Source of the DNA: Odiellus spinosus
Taxonomy: Eukaryota; Arthropoda; Arachnida; Opiliones; Phalangiidae
NCBI GenBank assembly: GCA_963920705.1
Contig: OY987237.1
Span: 12,926,601 to 12,990,600, forward strand
DNA length: 64,000 nt
Direction of reading: 5' to 3'
A model generated the notes under the pieces. The model searched no databases and was not told the DNA's origin. It worked only from the letters and a program-made list of their open reading frames with translations. Shown here piece by piece: positions 43,201-54,756 of this stretch. The translations under genes and the position numbers were made by a program. How positions within the stretch are numbered: the stretch's first letter is position 1; every line of letters starts with the position of its first letter.

Positions 43201-45340
43201 CAATTTCCACTTTTTATTTGAGATATAGTTTATCAATCAGTGGCAGGATAGTTTACTCGGAATATGAGAAAAAATCCAAATCTTAAGCAAATATTTTCAG
43301 TTTAAAATAATTACATTAAAATTAAATTGGGTCAACCAATCATAAACAGTTCCTTGACGTGAATCAAAATATTTAATTTCTCAGACCATTTGGGCCAATT
43401 TCCCAATTCCCTGACTTTTCCCTGACCATTTGGGCCATTTTCCGAGTTCCGGGATTATTCCCTGACCTTTTGAGCCAATTCCCAAATTCCCTGCCTTTTC
43501 CCTGACCTTTTGGACGAATTTGCAAACTCCCTGCCTTTTCCCTGACCTTTTGGACGAATTTGCAAATTAACTGCCTTTTCCCTGACCTTTCGGACGAATT
43601 TGCAAATTAACTGCCTTTTCCCTGACCTTTCGGACGAATTTGCAAATTCCCTGCCTTTTACTTGACCTTTTGGGCCAATTTCCAAATTCCATGACTTTTC
43701 CCTGACCTTTGGAGCCAATCTCCCTGTATTTTGGTCCAATTTCCAAATTCCCTGGTCTTTTCCCTGACCTTTTGGGCCAATTTACAAATTCACTGGCCTT
43801 TCCCTAACCTTTTGGGCCAATTTTCAAATTCTCTGCCCTTTCCCTGAGCCTAAGGCTTAACTTTTAGACTATACCATAGTTGCTACTAAATTGGGAAAAT
43901 GAAAGGATTGCTGGGAAAAAGGGGTGGAATTTTTTTAGCCCCTTTATATAAAACTAGATACACGAGCTAAGCCTAATTATTTATTATTATATAGTCATCT
44001 TCAAACACTCAAATGATGCTTCTATCGAGATCGTTAGTTCACAATTCGGAAGAAATGGTTAAGAGCTTCAAAGAGGGATTCGACAAAGTCTTGAATGAAA
44101 AGTTTGCTCTAATTTTGGGTCGAGACGACATTCATAATCAAATCTTTTATAACTACGAAAATGTAACCGAGCTTTTTCACGTGGCTAACGAAGGGTTTTA
44201 CACGGATTACTTCGCCATCGCTTATTCCAAGTACTTTCCGTGTCAAGAAGCTTTTGACAATTCGTAAGAAAGTTTAGTATATTTATAGTGATGCTGTTTT
44301 AGGGTTCGCTTACAAGATTTTTAAAATTAATTTTCCTGATTTCCAAGTTTTCCAGGCTATACTATTCTTAAATTTCATTGTGTATATTTTTACAAAGTAA
44401 AGGTGTCTTTAAAGAGAGAATGCAATCTAACAACAAGTGATTTCTTATCGATTACTTATCGTTCAAATAGGCCTAATCCGCACAAAAAAAAATTTAACTT
44501 AGAAAATAGGCTTAGCTTAATTCATGGAGATCCTGAATTCCTTCACATTGAAGGGTCAGCGACCAATCGAATGTTATTGGAAGTCTCACGGAGATCTCCC
44601 TTTAACGATAGGCCTTTGCTGATTGGTCGCTGACTCACCAATGCGAAGAAATTCAGGATATCGAAGAATCCAGCTAAGCCTATTTTGATGGTTTTAAACT
44701 GATTTATAGTTTAATATCTGTTGGTAATTTGTATAACTGGTGGATTAGGCCTATTTAAACGATAAGGAATCGATAAAAAAACCACTTGTTAGGCAGCATC
44801 AAAAATTATGTTATAAATATAGAAAAATATGTCTGGAAATGTTTTTGGGTTTAACAGTTTTGAGTGCCCTGATTTTCTCAATTAATTATGACTTTCCCTG
44901 TAGAAACTCTGCCAGAGTTTTTTGAATCAATCACTTTCCCTGATAATTCAATATTTTCCCCGTTTTCACGTTTGTACAGATTTCTCACGAAATATATTTG
45001 AAAAATTTAGAGTATCAAAATAAGAAAAATATAATCCAAGTATAGTGGAAGTTTCGATTTCCTTAACTATGTTATGTCCCTATTTCTCCGGTGGATTAGT
45101 AGTAGTATTAATAGTTAAAATATTTTGTCTTTTAACAGTATCCTTAGAATATTCGCGGCTGGACTTATATTCAAGTGGAACATGAAGTTACAATTCAACG
45201 AAGAAAAAGTTTGGCATAAAATGAGAATATCCGGGTTAATTGGAATCAAAGATATGAGATTAGCCATGGCTGCTTACGCCACAGCCCTAATTATCGCTAC
45301 TTTCATTATTCTGGTCGAATATGTGGTAATAATATTTTAA
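40296..45340 (+). CDS. IR-9: divergent ionotropic receptor-like protein, 5' end uncertain
   Basis: Exons 40296-40472, 40679-40849, 41710-41821, 42703-42932, 43995-44263, 45139-45340 splice in frame to 387 codons including stop; with the candidate exon at 39752 the protein would be 401 residues. S1 has GIEYQILKILSRSLGFEYN, then DIAINSL, and retains the ligand Arg in SDRMNYVDFSTPY. The Cys pair loop of the other copies is missing. TM1 is VWITIFAITTAWFCLV; the pore-loop end is LLWGN, not LRQG. TM3 leads to YRIVLTTSASH, S2 has SFKEGFDKVLNEKFALILGR, and TM4 contains AAYATALIIATFIILVE. Exons 2 and 3 are fused, independently of IR-1. Splice phases match the array throughout and every exon is open, which argues for constraint despite the divergence. 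Confidence 0.75.
40998..41438. mobile_element. MITE family 2, near-complete copy in IR-9 intron
   Basis: About 440 bp from AAAGGGAGAATGCAACT to GTTAGGTTGCATTCT, both arms present: CTTAGCTGTATTCATGGA on the left and its inverted CCATGAATCCAGTTAAGCC on the right. It is one of the best copies to define the family ends. Confidence 0.82.
42380..42600. repeat. dispersed repeat, CCTTGAAAAA..CATCTTC..TTTAACGGCT units
   Basis: Two diverged tandem units of about 120 bp (CAACCTTGGAAAAAATGTACCATCTTC and CAGCCTTGAAAAAAAGGGACCATCTTC). The same pair of units occurs at 56700-56890 near DNAJB11. Confidence 0.65.
43384..43860. repeat. 40-bp minisatellite in IR-9 intron
   Basis: Units of CCTGACCTTTTGGACGAATTTGCAAACTCCCTGCCTTTTC, exactly 40 bp apart at 43501 and 43541 and repeated about a dozen times with drift. 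The reverse-strand open frame across it reads as a repeated peptide and is not a gene. Confidence 0.88.
44409..44800. mobile_element. MITE family 2, near-complete copy in the last IR-9 intron
   Basis: Both arms of the fold-back are present, from AAAGAGAGAATGCAATCTAAC to CACTTGTTAGGCAGCATC. Sub-terminal ATTCATGGAGATCCTGAATT pairs with a diverged AATTCAGGATATCGAAGAAT. Confidence 0.82.
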
Positions 45341-47067
45341 AATTCCCGCGCCAAGGCTTAACAAACGGAATTACTAAATTTACTACTCATTAAATTTGCT
45401 AAGCCTCGGCTAAACCTGCAGCCGTGCTTTCGTAATGATTGCAATAATTAAAACCATGACTTTAAAAAAAATCAGGTTCACTTTCAAAGTAATAGTTGGA
45501 ATAATCATCGTCAGGATTACTTAAATCAACTCCTATGGGCTGACGTACTGCCGGATACGATTAAACTTGAGAATCGAAAAGTTCACAAAAAATTCTCTAG
45601 CATTAAAACCATGGTTGGTCTTCGCGAGGATTTGAAATTGAACACTTATTTCGCAACGTACAAGAGCTATCGACAACAACCCCAAAATAAAAATTCCAAA
45701 ATTAATAAAAAATAAAGATCCTACCTCGTGTTAAATCTTGCGCTTTAATGCTTTAATCCACGTTAAATAGTTGCCGCCGAGAGTAATGCAATTAAACAAT
45801 GGTGGTGCGAGTGGATATATCCTTATTCAGGTTTGAGATCGGCACAGTATCCATAAAATCCAGTTACACACAGTATTTGAAGACTCGATGTTAATGTAGA
45901 ATAATGATTTCAACCGAATGTTCACGTTAAATCCAACGAGTTAAATTGTTACTCGAAATAAAGGCGCGGAGCTTTGTTAAATATATTCCGATTTGATGAT
46001 TAGTAACGAAATGTTATTCAGCGGATATAACCATCCCAATATTTCCGAAAAACATCAGTGTAATACCACAACGAGCGCCCAACGAGGAAAATGGCGCCTC
46101 TACCGTTACTCCGAAAAAATTTGGGGGTCTCGTACGGTGATTGCAGTTTTGACAATGTTTTACGACGCAAATAATGTACGAATCACGATTAAATTATATT
46201 AATTTCTTACCCAGAATGTTTTATTTAAAGTATTTCGTCTTGATTAGGCTTCGGAACTTTTAATTTACCGTTAAATTTCACAAAAATGTGCAGGGAAAAA
46301 TCGCGTCTTTCTCAGCGAAAAAATTTACACTAAAATAGTGAGAATGAGAAACCGGAAAAGAAGAGGTCACGTGATTAGGGCTTCCTTGAATAGGTGGCTA
46401 GCCTATTTTCGGAGTGGGGAAGAGAATGTCTGTCGATGTGACGTCATACTAGTTTGATTGTTTTTTTAAATAAAAGAAGCATAATGTTTTTATTTTTTAA
46501 ATTTATGATGCAATAAATTACCGAGGTTTGTTGAACTGAGAAGGCTACGTAAAATTTCATTAAATATTATTAAACCGGCTAAATACGCCTCGTCTGAGGG
46601 TAATAGGGAATTGAATGGAAAATCATAAGATCGAAATAAAAAACAACTTTTTCCCAATAAGCCGAAATTGATATTCCCATTCGATCGAAACTCAATTGCA
46701 TCGAAATCTTATTGCTTTGAGCAAACACCTTTCGAACAAATAAAAAAAAAAAAAATTGCAGTTTTTTTTTTCAAATATTTTATATCTAGACTTATTTTTA
46801 CACAAATTCCTTCTACAATATATTTAATGATAATATATTTTTACGTTGAATTTGGTAAAATTTATTAAAAATAGCATTTATATAATTAAAAATGACTTTT
46901 GATGCCGTAAACGTGCGATATTTGGCCTAATAAAAGGAAGCATTTTGGTTTGTAGATTATAAATTTTAGTCCATTGGCCGGAATTGAATAATATTACGTT
47001 AATTATCTTTGAGAAATGTGCGATTTTACAATTCATAATAGTGAGTAATTAAATTAAAATTTAATAT
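45341..47067. other. intergenic, no gene seen
   Basis: End of the receptor array on one strand and start of the oppositely oriented genes. AT-rich; an A-run lies at 46740-46754. No exon resembling either neighbour. Confidence 0.5.
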
Positions 47068-48811
47068 TTAAACAGAACCAATACCATTAGCATCCCGTCC
47101 TAGTATAGACTGGTTTTGAGATGTCATCATTAACTGAAACACGATTGAATATATTTAAAATTAAGAAGTAATTAGGCTTAACGTTGGCTCATCAAATTAC
47201 AAATAAGAGTTGAGACTTCAATTACAACTAAATTACTTACTGGTACCGAAGACTCGTAAGAAGGTGGTAGACTCGTTGACAACAATCTTACTTCCGTCGG
47301 TCGTTCGTGGTTGGCGATCAAAATGTCTTGGTCAGTTACGAGGTTACTGACGGAACAGTCAGCGTAGACGTTCGGAGTACCTCCCCAGGTTCCGCTGGCG
47401 GATGTACTTCGAGTAGGTCCCGGACTTTTGGGATACTTTCTTAGTCTTTTAAGAGCGTACCTGTTTGTATGTATTGTATCTTTAAGGTATTTTTGGCGAA
47501 TGTGATTGTCTTAAGGCTTTCTTCAGACGGATGCAACTGACTCGGCAAACGTGGGCCAATAACTATATAGGATTCATCTTTCTTATAGAACCCATAGTGT
47601 GAATCAGTGTAACTTTAGACAACTTCAGACGCTTTATGACAAACGTTAATATCATCTAGTAAAAAGGGGGCGACATTCAGCCAATAAGGAGTGATTTAAT
47701 AGCGCGGAACTCTTTTAAGAGACGGTAGTTTACTAATAAAGCGTCCAAACTTAACCTTGTCCAAACTTACACACTTCATCTTCGTTAGTTATTACTTCAC
47801 GTTTGCCTAGTTGGCCGTCTGAAGAAGCTTTTACGGATTATACGACGGTCGCTTACAAGCAGGCGATAATGACCAAGATTATGAGAAGCACAAACAAGAA
47901 CAGAAGGGTCCAAACTTTGTAAGGAGAAATCCCCTCTGAAAGGTCAGGGATTTACCCAAAAAAGGAAAAGGCTAAACTACCATTCAAATTTACCGGAAAT
48001 AATTTCAATGTGTTCCACAGTCGCTGAAGTTGCGTTTGCTGCGAGATAAAGGCGCGAAACAGTAGTAAAACGTAATTATATTATATATTTCAATGACCGG
48101 GCTACAGGGACGGACTGGCAACCATCAGAGTCAACGGCCATCTTCATCAAATGGGCCCCTCAATTCTTGTCAGGGTCGTCATCTACTTAAACATTCTAGT
48201 TAGAGCTAAGGGAGTATTAGCCAGAGTCAACCAAATATTAGGTAGGACTAAGATAAATTTGGGTGCATATTATTTATAACAAAACCTGAACAACATGGTT
48301 TTTGGAAGTTTGATAATGAACCAAATTAATTTTAGGCCTAAGAGAAACCAAGTTAGGGCCCCAATGGATGTGGCCAGTCCGCTACACGCTTAATTTCCGG
48401 ATAAATGTTTGAAACAAACCGGTACATATGTTGACGGAAAGTGATCCCATTTCGTGTCTATCATTAGTACAATTGCAGACGACGGGAAGGCATAGACTAC
48501 CGGGATAAATTTTACCGCAACTTTCGTGTTTTAAGCAGGTGATCACCGCTTGAGGCTCAATTTCTATTAATTATACGAAACAATCTCTATACTTAATTAC
48601 AAAATCATACGATATAAATTATGGGAGGAGTATAGAGTCTAAAATATTTCATACCTCGAAAAACGGCGCACATAAATTTCTCCATGGTCCCGGTGTCCAA
48701 ACATTCTTCGAGCTGACATTGCGAATGATGACTAGAAATTAAAAGAGGTTTACTTTTATGGGAACAAAACACCCATTGTTTTACACCATCGGCCAGATTG
48801 AACAAGGACAT
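47068..48811 (-). CDS. PY-1: cysteine-rich single-pass membrane protein with PPxY tail (N-terminus uncertain)
   Basis: Family not recognised. Proposed minus-strand exons 48811-48655, 48563-48420, 47935-47857, 47460-47241, 47133-47068 join in frame (221 codons). Exon 1 ends in a Cys-containing stretch with QCQLEEC and KFMCAVF. Exon 2 has ITCLKHESC, then SLCLPVVCNC and a final NIC. Exon 3 codes one hydrophobic helix, VWTLLFLFVLLIILVIIACL, followed by basic ALKRLRK as a stop-transfer. Exon 4 is a polar tail with LPPSYE, a PPxY ligand for WW domains. Splice phases (1,1,2,0) and nine cysteines match PY-2 downstream of it in the window, so the two are tandem duplicates. No signal peptide is visible at the proposed start, so an upstream exon is likely. 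Role is unknown; the layout suggests a type I receptor or adaptor recruiting a Nedd4-type ligase. Confidence 0.68.
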
Positions 48812-49585
48812 TTTAAGAAGAAATAATCTAAGAAAGCTAGCTGGATTTGCTGACCGCGCTGATGGACTTGGCGCGGCGCCACTCTCTCGACTTTCCTACG
48901 ATAACTGCGCTAATATCGATCCAAGGGAGCGAAGAGTACACTTACCTAACGAAACTGTTCGCGTACAGAGAAAGACATTCAATATTGTTTAAGGCACGAA
49001 TGTTTACTTAAGTTTTAACAGGAATCCTTACTCCCCGAGATTTCGCTTCATTACAGCTTCTTACCCGAAATGTAAGAGCGGTATATCTAAGGAAATACAA
49101 CCCATGGTGTGGATGGCAGGACGATTTTCGTTTCTTTACCCGTTTTCTTAATCCCGTAACTTTTCACTGCAAGTTCTTTCGCTGAAGCAAAATGAAGAAC
49201 ATTAGCCTCATTTCTCTTAGTGTATGGTATAATGTAATTAAATCTAAAAGCCTTATATGAAAAGTCTGCACGCAAAAGGGTCGCAAAACTTTGTATTAAA
49301 AAATTATGCTTTAATAAGTATATTTTCTTCTCGAATGACATTTTAGTTTTTCCACGATAACCCATTTTCATTGGGAAAAAATGGAGTTAACGATCTTTCT
49401 CGTTTAAATCTTGGCACAAAGAACATACATCTATTTGTTTTAATATTTTTGGGCATATTATCTTCCATTAAAAACAACAAAGATATTTCTTAAGTTTGGA
49501 CCAATACTTCTTCATTTTGGTTTTGTTTGTGAGTTTGTTATGATATATGTTTTATTTAATTACACTGCCTCTTTATAATTAGGTC
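48812..49585. other. intergenic between PY-1 and PY-2
   Basis: About 0.8 kb. May contain the missing signal-peptide exon of PY-1 on the minus strand, but none could be picked out with confidence. The 94-codon minus-strand frame at 49087-49371 lacks recognisable features. Confidence 0.4.
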
Positions 49586-52571
49586 CTATTCGTCCTCTCC
49601 AAATATTTGGGCATAGTACTGACCTGAAAACAAACAGTTAATTCAATTTTTAAGCCAAGGGTTAAAGGTTATACTTTAAAGTAGACCCGCAACCTGACTC
49701 GACGAGAGATCAAGGCCCGAATACAGTCAGATTCCGTGTCCATTTTAAGATTAAATTTTTACCTGAAGGGCAACTTCGTAAGGCGGAGGATGGTCACTCA
49801 TAATCAAGGCTAGGTCAACGTCTTCGATTCGTAGCACGGATGGGGATTCGTTCGAATCCATGGCGTTTAACATTCGACAACTGACAGAGTCGAGGTTATT
49901 AGTTTCACTGACTTCAAGTTCTGAATTGTCCGGTTTCGTTGAACAACAAGAACTGGTTCTAAAACATCTTTTTCGACTTCATAATTGTAGAGAATATGTT
50001 CGTGAATACAACAATTTATACTTATCCATTTAAGGGATACTATAGTCTCTGGAAACAAGTTATTTTTAATCTATTTAGACTTAAAACACGCCTGTTATAA
50101 GAGTTTAGACGTTTAGTATCCCTTTAATTAACTTTGATGGCGTTATTTACACGTAATATGTTCCGAAACTTCCCAACATGACCAAACTAAGCCCGATGAA
50201 CATGAACAAAATCGGTTCGATTGGGATAAAAGTCGACTTTCGCCAAGAACCATTTCGTCTGTAATCTGAATAAAGAATGATTGAGATTAGGCTTAACGTC
50301 AATGCCTTATTTTTGGTAATAAGTAAGGTATTAGGTACCAGTTTTATTAGATGGATGGTGGAAATGTCCTGTAAAGTTGAAAAAAGTTAAATTTGAATCT
50401 ACCATCTCGAATTTTTGACTAAAATTAACTTCAGAATATTCAGACACGATTTAAGAGCCTTATTTATCGAGAATTTCTGAAGCAATTCTTAATTAATACT
50501 TGAATCTTATCTTACCATCGTTTTTTGAAGATAAGTTAACTATTTATATACCAATTGTAGATAAGGAAAAAATAATCTAATCAGTTATTGGTCATTTTCA
50601 TCGAATTAAAGGGGTCTTGTTTGGCTATGAAAGGGAGAGGGTTACTTGATACCATCAAGGGCATTCAAGGGCAAATTATTAAACCCACACAGCCAAATAA
50701 GGCCCTTTTAATTAATTACTAACCAGCGCAGATGGTAATAGAAGTTTTCCGTCGTAATTTTTGTTGTTCTTCCGATGTTTTAACTGAAGCCAAGTGAGAT
50801 TTGCAATAGCAATCGACTGGTAAACAAATACTGAACTTGTGGTGTTCGGTGCAGTAACTATTGCTTCTACAACTGATAGCTCGTTGGTTGTCTGACAAAT
50901 GAGCAAATAATACTTTAATTAGACACAAAAATTAATACTTGTACATTAATTTACTAATTAATCGATAGAACTAGGGTCTAACTAATACGCAATTGACCGA
51001 AATAAATAAACTAAGAATGGTACGTGTCAAACAACCTAAATTAATACAATTAACTACTCCATTAAAGATATATCACATCGCCAGAATATTAGATGTTTAA
51101 ATTAAACTTTAAATAATTCATTCAAATATTAGAGAATTGCCTAAATTAAGTTTTTGATAATTACAATATTAAATGCTTTGTTCTAATTAAATTTTTGGAT
51201 TAGATTAAAAACTAATCTTTTGCAGATAATTCAGATATATATTTGATATCTAAATTAATTTATCAAAATATTAGATTACTATATCTAGTCTAAATTAAAG
51301 AATTCCTAATTTATATCTAGTCTAAATTAAAGAATTCCTAATTTATATCTAGTCTAAATTAAAGAATTCATAATTTATATCTAGTCTAAATTAAAGAATT
51401 CCTAATTTATATCTAGTCTAAATTAAAGAATTCATAATTTATATCTAGTCTAAATTAAAGAATTCATAATTTATATCTAGTCTAAATTAAAGAATTCGTA
51501 ATTTATATCTAGTCTAAATTAAAGAATTCCTAATTTATATCTAGTCTAAATTAAAGAATTCATAATTTATATCTAGTCTAAATTAAAGAATTCATAATTT
51601 ATATCTAGTCTAAATTAAAGAATTCCTAATTTATATCTAGTCTAAATTAAAGAATTCCTAATTTATATCTAGTCTAAATTAAAGAATTCCTAATTTATAT
51701 CTAGTCTAAATTAAAGAATTCATAATTTATATCTAGTCTAAATTAAAGAATTCCTAATTTATATTTAATATAAATTAAAGAATTCATAATTTATATTTAG
51801 TCTAAATTAAATTCATAATTTATAAAAATTTTAAATAATTGTCTAAATTAATTTTTGATAATTACAATATTAAATTTTTGATAATTGCAATATTAAATTA
51901 TTCTTTGAATAAATAAAATTTTTGATAAGTCATTAAAATATTAGATAATTGTCTTTTTAAGTTTTGAAATGTAGATTTAATCCATCAAAATGATAAAACA
52001 TAAAAACTATCTAATCAAAGATCAAATTATTAGACTAAAGGCACGTTCACACACTATAAACTATATATCTCGAATGTTCATATTTTCTATAATAGACCTC
52101 TTTCATTTATTTTTACCCCCTCTAAAGGGGGTAGGCAACCCACTGAATCACACCTGTAAAGGGGGATGATGAGCTCATGCGCAATGATGGCGATGTTTCA
52201 CCCCCTTTGCTTGTCTGATTCTGTGGTTGCCTACCCCCCTTTGGTAGGGGTAAAAATAAATGAAAGAGGTGTATTGGCTCACAATATTTAGCAACTTAGA
52301 CCTTCCGGTATACGCGTTTCCAAGGATCCTAGTTTGAAAGATACTAACCGTGTCTTCCAGAACATAGCACGTGGGTGAATCTTAACTGTTCCTCGATGGT
52401 ATAGGCGCATTCCAAGGAACAATTGTGCTTATTTTCGACCACCAAAGGTGGCTGGATTGCGGCTAAACAAAACGTGAAGCTAACCGCTATGTTAGACGGA
52501 TAAATAGCCACTGCGTAATCAAAACGTACAATTAGACAAAATGACGTACAATTTTCATTCCGTCTAAGCAC
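49586..52571 (-). CDS. PY-2: cysteine-rich single-pass membrane protein with PPPY tail
   Basis: Family not recognised. Minus-strand exons 52571-52349, 50891-50724, 50265-50151, 49958-49763, 49618-49586 join in frame (244 codons). The N-terminal exon includes a hydrophobic AVSFTFCLAAIQP, possibly the core of a signal peptide, then NCSLEC and HVLC. Exon 2 has ISCRSNSYC, then SICLPVDCYC and TIC. Exon 3 ends in one membrane helix, ILFMFIGLSLVMLGSF. Exon 4 is an acidic/polar tail with SDHPPPYEVALQ, a canonical PPxY motif. The last exon gives YYAQIFGEDE if the second AG of CAGGTCAG is used. Using the first AG would shift the last frame to VSTMPKYLERTNRT. All exon phases and nine cysteines match PY-1. 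Intron 1 contains a large minisatellite and a fold-back element. Confidence 0.7.
51245..51836. repeat. 32-bp minisatellite in PY-2 intron 1
   Basis: About 17 head-to-tail copies of a 32-bp unit, TCTAAATTAAAGAATTCCTAATTTATATCTAG, nearly identical; units differ mainly at one base (AATTCCTAA versus AATTCATAA). Units at the 3' edge decay. Each carries an EcoRI-type GAATTC. Low divergence implies recent expansion. Confidence 0.95.
52097..52269. mobile_element. short fold-back element in PY-2 intron 1
   Basis: 173 bp, inverted ends CCTCTTTCATTTATTTTTACC with CCCCTCTAAAGGGGGTAGGCAACC inside, complement at the right. It is GC-rich compared with its surroundings. Probably a MITE; no clear target duplication. 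Confidence 0.75.
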
Positions 52572-54756
52572 TGTATATATATTAATATATATTGTACAAG
52601 TACTTAGCGCTGAGGATAATTCGTACCACCTTTAGGCTCGTATGGTAAAGAACTTTCCGAAGACATTGAAGGCGTCATTGTATAACTATTTTTAAGAGTA
52701 CAAAAAAATTGCTCCAAATAATTGGAATCATTTTCGAATCAGGATGGAGACAAACGAAATGGGTTTCGCTACTCGGCAGACATTTTGCTTTATAAGTACA
52801 TCATTTTATCGAACGGTTTTCTCATCGCGAACGCTAGTTTCATTATTGGATTTCGAAAACTATTTTCGCTTTTACCAATTTTAACATCGAGTGTTATTTC
52901 ACCTCAGCTTTGGACCTATTGTAACTCGTCTTTTGATCAACATAGCAACGATTGTTAGGCAGCTAGGCGAGTTAAACCACCTGGTGTTACTGAAAACGCT
53001 ATAGTAAAGGTTATCTCATTATTTAGAAAGTATACGTTCTAGATGGGAAATGATACGACTCATATCGAGTTCAATGCCTTTATAAATTCAATATTTCACG
53101 GAGTTCAAAATAATCCGTGCATGTACTTATAGCTACATTTGCATCCGGGCAAATGAAATAATACGTTTTCCGAGACTGTTAGTTTAGACAACTGAAGTTA
53201 AATTTCCTTTCCTGGTTCAGTATTGTAATCAATCTTTCGTCAATTTTTGCAAATGTCAATTCAACTTTTCATCGCTTTTAGTTTTTACAGTAACAAAATA
53301 TAGTTTTTTGTTCGCCTAATTGGCGTTGCAAAAGATGAAAAACACTATATAATTCAAGGTTAATTGCATTAATTTAAATATATTAACGAATTACATTCGT
53401 CAACTCATCCTATACCAATCCTATTTTTTGTAGCAGCAGAAGCCGATGAAACCCTCCTTTGAAGTCTATTACTCCCGGGTCTTGTCTACCCCTCTCGGAA
53501 TGGGTTATTCTGAAAAGGCGCGATTCGTACGCCTCATAACGGTAGATGTTTTCGGAGCGAGAGCTCGTCGAGCGAATATCTCTAGCAGCCTTGGAGTTCG
53601 TCAAAAAAAACGTCGTCGTTTGTGGAGAGAGAGAATTTCCAATTTTCCGTAGACAGGGGGGATGAAGTAGGACCCCTTCTAACTCGTAAAATTGGGAATT
53701 TTACCCAAACAGAGAGGAGCGCTATATGGAACATTGGAGTAGTAGACTTCAAAGGAGGGTTTCATCGCCTTCTGGTAGCAGCTAAGATGAAACAGGGAAA
53801 ATAAAAAGTGATTGAGGATCAACGTCGTCTGCTAAGCTAGAAAAGGCGACTTTGAAGGGCATTTATTAAATCGCGGATAGTCCCTTTAACACACCTGGAT
53901 TTCGTTGATATTCCAAGACAGTTCACAAATAAATTCACACGTTTAACCCTGTAATATGTGCGCAACAAAACTACAAGTTAATGAGCATTTTTCGTTTATT
54001 AAAAACAAAAATAGTTTTTTTTTTTAACATGAAACAAACTCTTAATATGCAGAAAAAAAATGGTGACCTTATGATTAATTCAAATGACATCTTAAATTCG
54101 TTCCTCCATAAACGTACGGGATTTAGGGTCAAAAATACCAATCAGTTTGTAAAGTAGTTGCCAATAGTAGTTAATTTAATTTTGATGTTAAAAAAATAAT
54201 GGAACGGTCGGGAAAAAAATGGTTTTCTCAGGGTTGGCAAATTTATTTCCACTTTCTCAGGGTCAAAACTGATCTCTTGGTGTTGAGCTCAATACTCATT
54301 ATCTCCTGGAGTCAAATTCAAAATAGATTTTATCTCTTGGAGTCAAATTGAAAATTGATTTTATCTCCTGGAGTCAAGGTTAAAATTGATTTATCTCAGA
54401 GTCAAGGACAAAATTTATCTCCCAGAGTCAAGTCAAAATTTATCTCCGTGTCAAACCTTTCAAGGTCAAAGTTTCTTCTTGAAATTGGAAAGTTGGAATT
54501 AATTTTTCTCCGTGTTTCAATTTATTTAAGTAACGAGTTCAATTTCATAGTTTAAAATTAGTTCAAGTTGAGTAATCGGGGTTTGAAAGTAGGTTTTTTT
54601 TTTCCCATTTGAAAATTCTTATTATCCCTTTGGCAAGTTTTTACATCCTTCTTTTGTAGTGTTTACTACCTCTCTTTCGAAAATGTTCGTTTTTTTTTCA
54701 GAGTTTTGGTTTTCGCGCGATAAATAATTTATTAAATTATACTAGGTTTAATTTGA
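52572..54756. other. intergenic, one MITE and a degenerate repeat
   Basis: No gene seen. MITE family 1 copy 8 at 53437-53774. About 54240-54470 repeats TCTCCTGGAGTCAAATTGAAAATTGATTTTA-like units of about 38 bp, with drift. Confidence 0.5.
53437..53774. mobile_element. MITE family 1, copy 8
   Basis: 338 bp, both ends, perfect 7-bp target duplication GTAGCAG at 53430-53436 and 53775-53781. It lies outside the receptor array, so the family is not confined to it. Confidence 0.92.

Noticed and set aside
43455-43739. 94-codon minus-strand frame with a repeating peptide
   Set aside because: It is generated entirely by the 40-bp minisatellite; frame openness follows from the unit sequence.
49087-49371. 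94-codon minus-strand frame between PY-1 and PY-2
   Set aside because: No hydrophobic leader, no cysteine pattern and no splice-site agreement with either neighbour.
51245-51836. CRISPR-like array of 32-bp repeats
   Set aside because: Units are contiguous with no spacers, the host is a eukaryote, and there are no cas genes; it is a minisatellite.
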